In this document: positions 1 through 12,318 of the stretch, piece after piece
Layout of the letters: each line of letters opens with the position of its first letter
Position numbering within the stretch: position 1 is the stretch's first letter
Origin: Grifola frondosa
Taxonomy: Eukaryota; Basidiomycota; Agaricomycetes; Polyporales; Grifolaceae
Direction of reading: 5' to 3'
Length of the DNA: 64,000 nucleotides
NCBI GenBank assembly: GCA_001683735.1
Contig: LUGG01000007.1
Coordinates: forward strand, 1,918,351 to 1,982,350
Notes under the pieces: generated by a model
Seen by the model: the letters and a program-made list of their open reading frames with translations, nothing else
Databases searched by the model: none
What the model was told of the DNA's origin: nothing
Translations under genes and position numbers: made by a program

Positions 1-614
1 TTTTCGCCCGGATGGCCTGGCGGCATGTGGATCGAGCCCTACATATTTGTTTATCTAATGCTTCGCGCACTGTAATAATGTCCACGCTATCTCGCGATGC
101 ACTGCTCAATCTGCATTAATTAATATTGTCGATCGCACTTGACCTTTAAAAATGTTTTACGCTCAGCCCGTGTACGCGGGACGTCACCTCCACACCCGCT
201 GTGAGCCAGCGGATGCGAACAATACACACACATATATCTGCTTTTATTCCCGGCAAGACAGGGTATACCTATATACATACAGACTACAGCATAGCACAAG
301 CACCTACGCGCACACACAACAAGGCAACGGGGTGTCGCAAGGAATAGAAGCGGGCGCGCGATTTTGTCGCGGTGGATAGGGGATTGTTCGGGTGGGGATA
401 CAGCTTCGCGGTTACTTCATACACACACTTGGTTCTGATTACACACGGGTCAGGGTTAGACAAGCAAAACAACAGTGCGGAGGCAGGCAGAGATAGGTCG
501 TACTTCCGCATACACCAGTGAGATGAGATTAGAGGATAGATAGCGATGACTGGGTGAGGGCGATAGCAGTGAACAGATGAAACGCGACGCAATATGCACG
601 GCGGACGGCGAGAC
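1..614. other. Intergenic, no gene seen
   Basis: Short overlapping open frames on both strands show no recognisable domain, codon pattern or splice structure. This is the region downstream of the minus-strand TUP1-like gene. Confidence 0.5.
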
Positions 615-2160
615 TCATAGGGCGGTATAGCTCCCTGTCGGAGAATCAGTATGAAAAATAGTATTGAGCTGGGTAGACGTACATATTCGCGCTTGGCAAT
701 CCCCACTGCCAGTAGCCAACATACTCCCAACTGGACTTAGATCGATCGAGACCACTGAACTCGTTGTCAGTCAACGCGGGTAATGGAACACCGAGATGCC
801 CACCAGAATTCTTGTGTCCCTGCAGCACGCACTGTACTACAGCAGTCTTCGCGTCCCAGAACTGTACTCCGCGGTCTTTGGAACCGGATACAACCCACTG
901 CCCGTCATGCGACACGGCAACGCATAACACGTTGTCCTATCAACCGCATCTCAGTACGTCATCACCCAATCAGTGAAGAGAGTATACCTTGTGACCAGTG
1001 AAGTTCATGGTACACTGGCCGCCGTCCCAGTATTTGAGCGTCTTGTCAAGACTCCCGCTCACAAGCCCCTTGCCGTCTGGTGTGAAGGCGACACTATACA
1101 CACTGTCACCGTGCCCTTTGAGGCGTTCGACCAGCTGGCCTACTGCACGTCCCAGATGCGCACGATCGTGTCGAGTGAGCCCGCCGCAACAAGTCGTCCG
1201 TCAGGCGAGATGCGCACAGAGGTCACGCCTGCGTTGACCGAGTCAGGCTCGTCGATCGTCACTGCAAAAGATGAGGAGGTCAGTGAACGGAGTCGCGAGC
1301 GAGAAGGAAAGGTACGCACGGATCTTATTCATGCTTCCGTCCACCATATCCCAGATGCGCGCGGTGCAGTCTGCTGAGCCGGACACGATGAGCCGACCAT
1401 CACGTGAGAAGTCGAGAGAATAGATCTCTTTCTGGTGACCCTCAAACACGTTACGAATGCGCTTCTCCGCGATGTCCCAGATCTGGAATCACGTGCGTCA
1501 GAATATTGCAGACAAACGTGCGAGAAAAACGATGGCGAAGCGGTGAAGGTAACGATGAAGGGGAAGGCATGTGGCAGGGAGAAAGCAGACGCACCCTGAT
1601 TTGCTTGTCGTCTGCACCAGTGGCAAGGTACTTCCCGTCTGGGCTGAAGCACACGCTCCGGATGTAGAGATCTCCAGTCTTGCTAGCCCCTTCGTCAACA
1701 AGTACACTATATGAAAAATATCAGCGCACAAAGTATGCTTCAAAGCTTCGAATACACACATACCAAGTCCTCTGCCCGGTCTTCGTGTCATAGATTTGCG
1801 CAGTCCTATTACATCCGTCGCGAGGTACTTCCGTCCGCCGAGAACCGACACAACACACAGCTGTGCGCTTCACCTCAGAAGGCAAGATGTAGATGGGAAG
1901 ACAGGAGACGCACTCTCATGCATGAGTGTGTGTACAGCTGCACATCCAGCGTCCGCTTCCCGCTCTCACCAGAAGTCCCTGAACCACTCGCGTTCGGGTT
2001 GAACACGGCGAACCAGTCGCTCCCTTCTTTCTTCAACTCCGGGGAAAAGAGTGTGGATCCATACTCAGGTCAACGAGTGGCGGGGAGGCTGCGCAGAGGG
2101 CGTGGGTGGTATCGCGCCGTTTGCGGAGGGCGGGACAGGGCCAAGTGCGATAGAGTATGT
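615..2160 (-). CDS. TUP1: TUP1-like WD40 transcriptional co-repressor, N-terminus not found
   Basis: The encoded protein matches the C-terminal half of fungal Tup1, a nuclear co-repressor whose seven-bladed WD40 propeller binds repressor proteins. Going 3' to 5' on the plus strand, exons encode: the last blade and stop (615-749, [12 protein letters not shown]), [15 protein letters not shown] (about 785-930), two blades (about 1000-1260), [16 protein letters not shown] with [12 protein letters not shown] (about 1330-1490), [17 protein letters not shown] (about 1590-1690), [12 protein letters not shown] (about 1760-1830), and the Tup1 hallmark [14 protein letters not shown] (about 1960-2060). 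Short GT-AG introns separate them. The last splice (GHKNS to VVSIDLSP) is in phase. The final blade ends ARIC rather than the usual ARIW. The frame is broken near 1815, 1829 and 2041, each at a run one base short. No Tup1 tetramerisation domain is visible upstream; the first in-frame ATG lies just before ELKKEG. It could be a truncated paralogue, a pseudogene, or a gene damaged by consensus errors. Confidence 0.85.
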
Positions 2161-2302
2161 GAGTGATGTAGATGTGAGTGCGCGAGTGTGACGCTCGCAG
2201 TCCTAAGAAGGAGTGATGGTGTCACACGAAGAGCCACTCAAACGGAGACAAGGATAAAGTCTCAGTTTAAGAGAAGCTATCGTACGTCTACCACCCAGCG
2301 GT

Positions 2303-2310
2303 CTTATATA
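2303..2310 (-). promoter_or_regulatory. Candidate TATA box upstream of the TUP1-like gene
   Basis: Read on the minus strand the sequence is TATATAAG. It lies about 150 bp upstream of the first plausible Tup1 coding sequence, which would suit a transcript that lacks the usual N-terminal domain. There is no experimental support. Confidence 0.3.
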
Positions 2311-2807
2311 CGTAGAGGGGGGTCCCGACGGAGCACCGCGTCGGGTTTTTAAAAGCTCGGCATCGAGCCTGAGGAAAGTCATGCACATGTGGTGCCTGTG
2401 GAAAGCTATGCGCATGACCCCTCATGCATCATGTCCTCCACGCTTCCACGTTCCAGATTTAATTGATGTTCAACAGGATCAATGCATGGCAGTGCATGGC
2501 TGATGGATTCGTCCATCGCCGCGGGAAGCACCTAGGAGACCGTGTCATCAACAGAGTCTATCCCCGATCAGGTGTAAAGGTCGGTTTGCCGTACACGAAC
2601 CTTATCATTCAATTCCGACCAGGCTATGCAGATGGCCAAGCCCGAACGACGCAAGTAATAACGGGTAACGGGAGTTTGGATGCCGCTGGAATGTTGTCAG
2701 GTTCTCAACACTGGATTGACAAAATTGCGTGCAGCCGAGACCGTTTTAAAAAGCACGTCCGCGAAGAAATCCTGGCCAGGAATGTCGCTGTGTGCTGGCT
2801 ATCTAAC

Positions 2808-5272
2808 ATGAAGCTCACTGTCTGCGTTCTTCTCGCCGTTCTTTTTGGCCTCTCTGCGCGTCTCCAGCTCAGCGACTGCTCCAGTTCTGTCTCCTCGCAT
2901 AGTTCAAGAGCATCGACGCAAAGTTCCTTCCGGCTAGTTTCCCGTGCGCCGCGCGGAGCCTGATGTTATCCTTCCTCTACGTATTGGGCTTACCCAGTCG
3001 AATCTGGAGTCCATCGAGGACTACCTCCTCGATGTATCCCACCCAGAATCCCCAAACTATGGTAGTCACTGGAGCCCTGCCAAGGTAGCTGCAATGTTCC
3101 GGCCGTCGCGCGAGTCCATCGACAGTGTACAAGAGTGGCTCGCCAATGGCGGCATAGACCCCACGCGGATCTCACTGAGTACCAGCGGTGGGTGGCTGCG
3201 TGCGAACGTGACTGTCGAGGAGGCCGAACGCCTTCTTGAGACTGAGTACTATGTGTACGAGCACGAGGCGGATGGCACCGAGCACATCGCTTGTGAGAAT
3301 GCGTACCATCTACCGGAGCACATCTCGAAGCATGTCGACATCGTCACGCCGACATTGCACTTCGATATCAAGCTAGGAAGTGCATCTATTGGACGCAAGA
3401 GGAGCCCTCGGTGGAGAGGTCAGAAGCACGGCCACGGTAGCCAACCGACCCCTCCCAAGATGGTTGGAAAGTCTCAGGTTAGTTCCCATATATCCTCATC
3501 AATTTCGTCCGTCGACTGATAGGATTTGGACGGTTCAGAAGCACCAACAGTATCCTGCAAATTCTCTCAATTCTTGTGCCGATCAAATCACGCCAGCCTG
3601 TTTACGCGCATTGTATGACTTCAACTATACCCCTGTCGCAACAAATCGCAATTCAATCGGCGTAGGTGAGTGTTTCAGTGGAAAAGCTCTCCTCATCAAC
3701 TCATTACGGTTACCTCTCAGTGGAATACACCCCGGACATCTATAATCCTTCCGACTTCGACGTCTTCTTCAAGCGGTTCTCGCCATCTCAAGTGGGACAG
3801 CGTCCGAAGATGATCAGCATTGATGGAGGTAATGCTGGCGGTTGGCCAGCTTTTAAATGTGCTGACTTGACCATATGAAGGTACGATTAATGTTCCGTAT
3901 GCGGACAACATCAACTACTATGGCGAAGCGAATCTGGATCTGCAATATGCCATGGCTCTCGGGGACAAAACCAGACCGTGACACTCTTCCAGACCGGTGA
4001 TCCGTGGACTCGTACGTACACGAATTCAATCTGCAACCAATGTATTCAGAGAGTTACTTTAGAGGCATCGTTCAATAACTTCCTTGATGCGATTGATGGA
4101 TCCTATTGCACTTTCGAGCATGGAGATGACCCTCCTTATGACGCCATCTACCCTGATACAAGCGGAGAACGTGGGCTTATACAGGTGAAACATGTTCCTT
4201 CTATCCTTACAATTACTCTGTCTCACATATCCCCCTGTCGTAGGTACTAACCAATGTGGCACCGCTGCACCTACGTACATAATCTCAAGCTCGTACGCGT
4301 ATGACGAATATGTCCTCACCCCATCCTATATGCAGAGGCAATGTGCCGAGTACGCGAAGGTAGAACAACAAGCCATATACCTTCTGCCTTTCTCACTGCT
4401 AACGAATGCCTACAGCTGGGCCTTATGGGAGTCACAGTGCTGTACGCTTCGGGCGACGCGGGCGTTGCAGGAAGCGACGGCGAGTGTCTTGATCGTAATG
4501 GGAACCCTTCGAGCAGTCGAAATACTAAGCGCTTCGTGCCATCATTCCCTCCCTCATGCCCGTACGTCACAGCCGTGGGTGCTACACAAATGGTATCTGG
4601 TGCCTCGGTGTGTATACTGTACCACTTGTCGAGCTGAAATACTGATAGACATGTCTGGATTCAGGTGAACGACGCAGAGGTGGCGTGCCAGGACAGCATC
4701 ATCTCTGGTGGTGGCTTCTCGAATATTTTCGCGATGCCTTCCTGGCAGCAGAGCACCGTCGAGCATTACCTACAGACATACCCTCCATCAGTGACGTCTG
4801 CGAACTACAATACGAGCGGGTCTCGCGCCTATCCTGACATCGCTCTGAACGGGTGTGACATACTATCTCATTTATACTCTGCATGGCTGACCTTGGAGAC
4901 TCACTAGTGCGAAATATCTTACTGCAGTCCTGGGCGATTGGTACCCCATATACGGGACCTCGGCTTCAACTCCTGCATCGGCGGCCATCCTATCCGCTAT
5001 CAACGATGCCCGTCTTGCTGCTGGCAAAGGCCCAATCGGTTTCATCAATCCTATAGTACGCTATCGCATAGAATTCAAACGATATGCACCTGATCTCTTG
5101 TTCGCAGATCTATTCGTCTGGCTTCCAAGGCGCCTTCAATGATATCACCAAGGGTGCGAACCCCGGATGTGGCACCGACGGGTTTTCAGCACATCCAGGA
5201 TGGGACCCCGTCACGGGAATGGGGACTGTGAACTTCTCGAAGTTGCTTGCGAAATGGCTAGCATTGCCGTGA
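2808..5272 (+). CDS. Sedolisin (S53) tripeptidyl-peptidase-like secreted protease
   Basis: This is a secreted acid serine-carboxyl protease of the sedolisin/TPP1 family, which trims peptides extracellularly or in the vacuole. The ATG at 2808 starts a hydrophobic signal peptide. The activation prodomain follows (LPLRIGLTQ, LDVSHPESPNYGSHW). Catalytic Glu and Asp sit in GEANLDLQY (about 3923), the oxyanion Asp in YASGDAGV (about 4445), and the nucleophile in YGTSASTPASAA (about 4945). The calcium-binding end is GWDPVTGMGTVNF, with the stop at 5270-5272. Roughly eight short introns interrupt the gene. The frame slips between the signal peptide and prodomain (about 2945) and at the GGGG run at 3961-3964, where five G would keep YAMALGGQNQTVTLF open. 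The catalytic set is complete, so the gene is probably functional if those slips are sequence errors. Confidence 0.9.
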
Positions 5273-5648
5273 ATGCTTCGCTTGGTGTCGTTTGGATTTT
5301 TGACGATGCACTTATTCACGGCTCTTCACGATTCAATCACCTTCGATACGACCTATTTATGCGCACGATAATCGTCTTCATATGATGATGCGCGAGCGCA
5401 TCCAATGCTTAACGCCAGAGTGCTATATTTATTTGAGATGGTGTTGACGCAAAATCGCAAGCATTGCTTATCTGGCATCCAATTATTCTACCTGTTGGTG
5501 AGTCCATTTGACAGAGAGCAGAAAGGTATGGAATGTCGCCTGCAATGCACGAAACGCCGAGAATCCGGTGAATGTTACAGACCACAGATGTAGATATAGA
5601 ATAAATAGTGATATCCGCAAAAATGACGTTATTCATTAACTCCAGCTA
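5273..5648. other. Intergenic, no gene seen
   Basis: This is AT-rich sequence between the convergent 3' ends of the sedolisin and F-box genes. No domain or splice pattern is visible. Confidence 0.5.
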
Positions 5649-6915
5649 TTAGACGTGCGATGTGCTGGAGAGAGCCCCATTAGCTGGATTCAAGGTAGAA
5701 TGAAGTAAGCGCGTACCCCTTATGCGTAAAAGACGTCGAGAACAGAGCTCCGGGAATTGATCTCTGAGCAAGCGCGCATCGTCGTCAGAGAACGGCGTGT
5801 CCAAGAGGAAGAGGACAGTTTGAAGCTCGGCGAAAGGGGGACGAGTAAGAGTAGAGTCGATCAAGTGGGTGTAGTCGCGCATGAGGAATGAGGCATGATG
5901 GATGGTGCGGAAAGCAAAGATCACGGACTCCACATGGGGCGATACGACCTGTGCGAGCATAAAATACATCCAGCCGCATTCAAGGGGCATTCCGGATGGG
6001 GAGGAGCCATCGAAGCGAATCGTCCGCAGAGACGTATTATGCACGAGGCTGAAGCGTTCCTCTGGACAGGCACAGTCAAATCAGATATTCAGCAGCACAA
6101 ATTTCCTATATGGGCATACCTACGACCTGCTGAGAAAGGACTGTCATAGGTGTTCTGCTGAAGATGCTGACAGTGACATTATGGAGCGAAGGTCCGGCTG
6201 CGCGCCACAGATTTCCCAATCTGATCGAGGTGAAATCATCCGGAAGCTGATACCGGCAAACGGTCTCTTCGAGACACGAAAAGGACATGGAGTCGAAGAG
6301 CCAATCCGCGACGTACGCAGGAATCCATGTCCCTAACTCCAAAGCCACAAGCCTCGGATGATGTTCGAAGGTAGATTTAATTGGTCCATCAAGGTATCTC
6401 TCGAAATCGAGACAGTCATTCCGAAGCACGGAAAGATTTGGGAGAGCATGGAGAATCAGTGAGTAATCTGCTATTGTGCGAAAGGTGACCTCGAAGAGAA
6501 CGAGCTCAGTGATGGAGGTGAAGTGACTGAGGTGAGTGAGATACTCCGAATGCCATCGCGACACGTCCCAAACTTGGTGGCATATAGTCAGCTTCCGGAC
6601 ATTCTTCAACCGCGGGCCCAACACAGCAGGAAACCGCGCCAATGTTGCGGTGAGAGGTCGAAAAAGAGCGCCCAGCGAAGAATCCGATATGCACAGCTCT
6701 CGAACAAGGTCACCCAGGTGTGACGATGCGGTGATCAGCTCTACGAATCGATCGAGGTCGTCTGGTTCGGCGAGGTCGATAGTACGGAAGAGATTGAAAC
6801 GACTCCTGGGTAGCCACGTTCGGCATGTTAACGCACAGTTCTGCAGAGCATATCTATCGTCTTCTATAGAGTCAATGATGAGTTCAAAGACTTCGGTAGG
6901 AAATGTCGACGACAT
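5649..6915 (-). CDS. F-box domain protein with degenerate leucine-rich region
   Basis: The N-terminus has an F-box-like motif (FPTEVFELIIDSI, then ALTCRTWLPRSRFNLF), followed by leucine-rich segments. This is typical of basidiomycete F-box proteins that select substrates for SCF ubiquitin ligases. There are two exons: 6915-6120 and 6061-5649. The intron at 6062-6119 has GT-AG ends and a CTGAT-like branch sequence, and it joins SQQVV to EERFSLVHNT in frame. The ATG at 6915 is directly before SSTFPTEV. Total length is about 402 residues, with no frame damage. The substrate cannot be inferred. Confidence 0.8.
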
Positions 6916-7169
6916 GAGAGCACCTCGATAAGTTTTTGGACGTTCAAGTAGCAGCGGGAGCCCGGGTCAGGCTCCGTGAGCAAACTCAGGTCGGGCCCGA
7001 GAGGCAATTCCGTTGACTCGTTGAGGCGAGCGCTTGAGGCAAGCTTGAGGTTTGAATTGTATGGGATTCGGTCAGCAAAACATTTTCAGTACGCAGAAAT
7101 CCATCGAAAGCCGAAGGAGAAGGTCAGCGTACACAGCCCGAACAAAACAAAAAGTTAGATGAGTCATTA

Positions 7170-7250
7170 TGACCACCGCAGGGTCGAACCTGCAATCTCC
7201 TGATCAACCGAAGTTCGTAGTCAGACGCGATGCCATTTCGCCAGGCGGCC
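7170..7250 (-). tRNA. tRNA-Arg(ACG) with 10-nt intron
   Basis: On the minus strand a 7-bp acceptor stem (GGCCGCC with GGTGGTC), a D arm, and a 5-bp anticodon stem (TCTGA with TCAGG) can be drawn. The loop reads CTACGA, then a 10-nt intron ACTTCGGTTG, then A, giving anticodon ACG. The intron position (after base 37) is the normal eukaryotic one. The T stem is GCAGG/CCTGC, but its loop has only 6 nt. A G run (plus strand 7181-7183) is one base short of the expected 7-nt loop. The discriminator base is A at 7170. CCA is not encoded. Confidence 0.85.
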
Positions 7251-7595
7251 ATTATTAATATTAAATATTTAATAATGTCACACGCAAAATATCTCTCAGA
7301 AGTTAGCTCCCATTAATAAGTACTTCAACTATATTAATTGCCCTGGTCGCATTTCCGACAAACGTGCGAGTTCTCTCGTTCGAAGAGACTCCCAATTCTG
7401 CTGGAGGGGTCGTACATGCCATGAATGTGGCCAGTGGGTATGTAATACTTGTGGTTTACATCAATTTGAAGATAGGAGGGCGGATAACATTGCACACGTC
7501 CTCAGGCTGTTGCAATTGAATGGTACGCACACACTATCGTTTGTTCCCTGCTTATAAATTAGCAGACATGCCATTATATACAGTCGGCTTCCGGT
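7251..7595. other. AT-rich gap, no confident gene
   Basis: This begins with an AT-rich run just upstream of the tRNA. Possible small exons near 7380-7520 cannot be assigned a frame. Confidence 0.3.
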
Positions 7596-8229
7596 TTGAA
7601 TGGCCTCACATCATTCTTTATGCTCTACTTACTGATGGAATATGGTCCGAGTTCTATTCGTATGAGCGAGATCAGTTTCGTAAACGCTTTGTGCTTGAGG
7701 CCTACCTCAGACATGCTTATTTTGCTAGCCTGGATGTTCTTCGTGCTGGCCTTTGGCGTTACATATGTTAGCCTGACACAACCCGTAAGTGGCCACTAAT
7801 GTTTTCGGCTTACCCTGAACGCATATTATCATATCTCAAGCTCGCCATCTCCCTGAAACCTAATTCTAGTCGATACGTAAGCAATTGTGCTCTCTGAATG
7901 TGTATCAACGATTGATAGTTTGACTAGTATCATAGGACCAGGATATTCATGAGGGATGCTTTCATGGAAAGAGACAAGATTTCTTGTTTTCACGCAGTTC
8001 AAGGCTACAGGATGTTCGTGGTCAGAGACTTTTGCAACAGCGATTGAGGCAGAACAGGCTCTACGCCGCGGAAACCGGGCCTCCGACCGTTATCCGAAAG
8101 GTGAAACGAATTTCCTCGAGATTCAAATTTTTGCTCACTGTGGGCAGTGTGCCTAGAGTTGATAAGTTGGGCGACTATCAGGACGATATTCAGGCTGATA
8201 TCAAAGTCGCTTCTGACAAATTGGAATAA
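7596..8229 (+). CDS. Possible multi-exon membrane protein, unrecognised
   Basis: A frame from about 7590 encodes LNGLTSFFMLYLLMEY, then a second hydrophobic segment (MLILLAWMFFVLAFGVTYV). A charged stretch at 7984-8229 (RLLQQRLRQNR, ending DDIQADIKVASDKLE) resembles a soluble tail. Likely splice sites lie near 7783 and 7980. The pieces look protein-like but no family is recognised and the start is unknown. It may be a decayed gene. Confidence 0.25.
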
Positions 8230-9715
8230 TCACCCGGTTTACTTTACTTTTTGTCTCTTGGGTATATTATATTCACATTCTTGGGCATTCTGTATATCAG
8301 GCGACGTCTTTCAATACGCTTGCGATACATTGACTGTGCTGAAAGCGCGATCTGATATCGACAGTTCAATATGCGATTAATCCTTCATGAGTATGCTGAC
8401 TTTTACCGAGTTCTTCACTAGCTGTGAGCCATCAACGGCCCCTTCATCCGGATTGATCATTGCACGCCTTCTACTTTCGTCGTTCGTGACGCTGACATGT
8501 GCGTTTGCAAATAGGTTAGCCTGTCACCACCATTTTCCATCGTGTCTTGAACGTTTCAGGTGTATCTTCGCGTTTAGATCACACTGGAAGAGTGATGGAG
8601 TGCCGCCGTCTGCTCCCAGTCCCAGGTATGTCAAGCATCCACATAGCCCAAGAGTACTGCGCACTTCGGAAGCCCATATGTCAGTTGGCGTTCGTGTGAA
8701 GGGGCTGCACTTCTTGGTGATAAATACCTTGGTGCCGGTGAGTGCCACGAAGTTGAAGGCTAGTTTCAGAAATACGGTACGTACACGATGATCGCAGTCA
8801 TTCACTGGCATCTATGTCCATGTGTTGACTGATGGATGGCGGGTCTGTATCGCCCATGTCATCCGATAATAGCTGCTATTCTAGATCTGCAGACACATTT
8901 TGTCCAGATACGCCCGCACTATAGTGTCTTCTATATCCTTCGAGCCTCTCTGTGCCCGCACGACCGCAGGCGGAATCGCGGGTTGTGTGACTTGGAATCA
9001 CGCGTAATACATGTCTGGGTCTCTGTGGCTCGTTGACAGGTGTCTGCTTGGTTGGTTGTATGAGTACCATTTTTACTATCTCCCTCAGATCGCAAGATAA
9101 CATGTAAGGGGGCAGTCTTCCATCTGTCACTGGAGCGTCTTGTGATCGGCGTTCCTTCTCATGACGACCGACAGCGTGTTAAGGTTCGTTCTCTTTCATA
9201 TATCAATCAGTCGGGGCTGTACGAGGCGGCTTACGTCCATACTTTGAGGCGTCGAAAGGTGCTCTTCCATCCGCCCGTTCTGGTCGATGGTTAATAGTAT
9301 TCTTCTCATGCGACCCAAACGATGTCGGATTTCGCGCCTGTACTGCTGTGGGACAAATTTTCTGGCAAACATGATCAGCCGAAGGGCGCCCTGATTTCGG
9401 ACATTCGCTATCAACTCACCCCAATTCTGACTTCTCTCCGCTCTAATACAGCAGTGAGTATATTTATCATTTTGCGCCCGAAGCGCCTGATTTGTGTTTT
9501 CGTCCAGATCGTCCCACCCAATCCTCCAACATGAGTGAGCCAGAAATAGTGCTGCATCTATCTACAAACATACGAAGAACTGATCTTTGACGTCCATGAA
9601 TGCATGCGCGATGTCAGAAGACGCTGACAGCGGGGAGGATGGCTACATGCAGCGTATTAAATAACGCTTGGTCGGAGGACAACAGTATCTGACTCCACGT
9701 TGGACTCATCGCAAA
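8230..9715. other. No confident gene
   Basis: Several short open frames occur on both strands (for example 8387-8791 and 9196-9534). They lack recognisable domains or consistent exon joins. Confidence 0.4.
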
Positions 9716-11385
9716 ATGTCGTTCTTTGGAGAAACCCCTGCTCAACTGATTTCGGACTATCAGTCGACGTGAGCCGCATACATTTACTCATCTAAAATCC
9801 TACTTCTGATACACCTTCATAGTTTCACCTATACGTGCACCTTCCTTGGCGCAGTATGTATGTATGTCTATCCTTTCCACATCTTACATATGAACAGAAT
9901 TCTATCCAGCGCTCCTCACGTGGGAATACATTGTCACCTTCGATCGCGAGGTTCACCTCGTATGGGGCCGCAAGACCACTGGCGCAACCGTCCTGTTCCT
10001 GCTCAACCGCTACGTCATGTTTGTTCAGTTTATCATCCAGCTTCCGTTCTCTTTTCTTATTAGTACGAGCGTACGTTCCTCAGCTCTTCAGCATTCATCT
10101 TCTGATTTTTCTGTTTACCAGGGGTGAGCACATCGATGTGAATCTTCCCTTTTCGTGTCCTACGCTGATAGGAATACTATGCGTTTACCTACTGTATAGG
10201 TGTCTTGTCCTCAACCGTGTCCTCGCCGTCTTCAGCATTGCACCCTACTTCATCTGGGCAGGTCCGTCCCTCGTCCTCCTTTGTCTTGTCTTATCTAACC
10301 GCGTCTTTTCTCATTCATTCCCGCCTCTCTAGCGTTCTCGTCCCTGCGCGCCTTCGCAATGAGCGAGCGCAACACTCCCATTGCATTGCTTGTTCTCCTA
10401 CTCTCGCTCGTCCCCACCGGGTACAATATCGTGCGTCAACAACTTCCCCCATGCTTGCGCGACTGATGAAAATTGATACAGTACGACTTCTCGCGAGATG
10501 TCCCTATTAATCTACCCCCTCCAATATTCTGCATCCCCACTTTTCCCTCGCTCTCTGCTTCGTTCATTGATCGGTGCGTTTTATCTCTTTTTCATATCGT
10601 TTCGTCCACTCTGTAACTGAAGATTGTTATTGCGCAGATGTACGTTCTATTATTCTTTCTGCTTCTTGTAAGTACCATTGAACTAATGAAAGATTAGGGA
10701 CTGTGGCCACTCGCATATGCCTGATAGTGGCAGATGGGCTCGTGATTGCGGTAACTTGGCTGCGTACATATCGCTTTGCGCGCACAGCGGCGCGCCATCA
10801 TGTCCGCGCAGGGATCATCAGACTCCTCCTCAGAGATGGTACGTCATATTATACACATTTATTACTCCTTTGCTCACGAACAAGTCTCGACGCAGGCACA
10901 ATTTACTTCGTGTAAGCGTGCATTAGACCCTTTGCGTCGTACCTAACGCTAGAAATGACTCAGTATCCTGTTGATTCTCAACTTACTGCACATCGCAGTT
11001 AAAATAACGCAGGCTCGTCCCTATTCCCCCTACCCATTTGTCTCTCCATGCTAACTCACCGCAGCAAACAAACTTCATCACTACTTTCGAAGAGCCGTAC
11101 GTCGTTTCACCGTTCTTCTCTTGATTTGGTGCTAAATCTAGGCATGGATACAGGCTGACGTCAATAATGATCTCCCGCTTCCTGCTCAACTTGCGCGAAG
11201 TAGATTCTGCCGCACCGTCCTCTGTTGGAGAGGATGGAGGTGAGGCAGGCGATGAAGAGGGTATGGGAACGCTGAGGTTCGTGACGAGCGTGGTCGGCCC
11301 GCTCGGCGAGCCGCTCGATCACTCGTTCGTGGATGATGATGTGGAGGAGATAACTGAAGAAGTTGAAGAAGCTCAAGGATCGTGA
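9716..11385 (+). CDS. DUF6533 seven-helix membrane protein 1
   Basis: This belongs to the basidiomycete DUF6533 family of multi-pass membrane proteins of unknown function. The first exon starts at ATG 9716 (MSFFGETPAQLISDY). The family signature follows at about 9925: EYIVTFDREVHLVWGRK then GATVLFLLNRYVMF. Further exons encode LVLNRVLAVFSIAPYFIWA, FSSLRAFAMSERNTP, LLVLLLSLVPTGYNI, VADGLVIAVTWLRTYR, LLILNLLHIAVK and a final exon with MISRFLLNLREVD. The tail contains PLGEPLDHSF and an acidic end, with the stop at 11383-11385. About ten introns of 50-60 nt interrupt it. All major exons can be joined with GT-AG sites, so this is the best-preserved member here. Confidence 0.85.
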
Positions 11386-12318
11386 AAGTGGGGGAGAGAT
11401 GTTAGAGGCGAGACAAAAAGCACACGCAGATGAGAGCCAGTCCATGATTCAATCGTTTTCTACCGAAGTGATGAACTGATATTTGCATCTATCGACGAAA
11501 TCGTTGTACAGATTTTGAGCATTCTAGAATGCATAGATGGTCACAGGTGGGTTGAGAACTGATAACGGACAACGACAGGCTCGTGTTCAAAATATCTCTT
11601 ACCTTTGAGCCTCGGGACCATTAATCATTTTTCATAACTAGGTGCAATACCTCGTCTCCGGGTTGCTCAGGCTGACTCGAAATCGCCAGGATGCCAAGGC
11701 CGCTAACAATACCCCAACATCAAATTGAACTTTACTCGGAAACGCCGATAGACGCCGGCCAATGAGGTTGTGCGCTGGCGAGAGCCCTTGTCAAACAAAG
11801 GCACCGTGTCAAACAAGGGCATATCGATGGCCAGGCATCTATCACCATCGCGACCTCAAGCTTCAGGCCCAGGTATTAATAATTTCCCCACAACCAGTCC
11901 TGCAGAGCAGGGTAAAATGCAGGAAGGGTCAGATTCCGAGTCTCCTCATTTTCCTTTGTGATCTTAGGACCTAATAGTAGTCAGCTTTGTGGCTTGAGGA
12001 TTATGTTCGGAAGAGTTTGGAGATTACATACTAAATTGCTGTCACCTGTCACTCTAGAAGGCTGCGGGTGGTGAGGAATGGTGCGCAATTCACACTTGAT
12101 TCACACCGCCTTCACAATGAAAACACATAAGTAGTCTCACGTCTTTCTCTCTCTATTCAACCACTACTCCGGTTGCTACAACAGTGAGCTACTTCTGATT
12201 CTTTTGATTCCACATTCTCACCGATTGCATATTTACTAGGTCCGCGATTTGAGAACCTTGAAACACAGGCAGGTCCACCACTTTTTTCTGTGACGCATGC
12301 TCATAGTTTCACGTAGGC
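11386..12318. other. Intergenic, no gene seen
   Basis: This lies between DUF6533 gene 1 and the PPxY membrane protein. Short open frames are present but none has supportable coding structure. CT-rich sequence near 12130-12180 could belong to the promoter of the next gene. Confidence 0.4.

Noticed and set aside
7380..7490. Cys-rich reading (CWRGRTCHECGQWVCNTCG) as a zinc finger
   Set aside because: It is a single short frame that ends quickly, has no family match, and overlaps a plausible intron.
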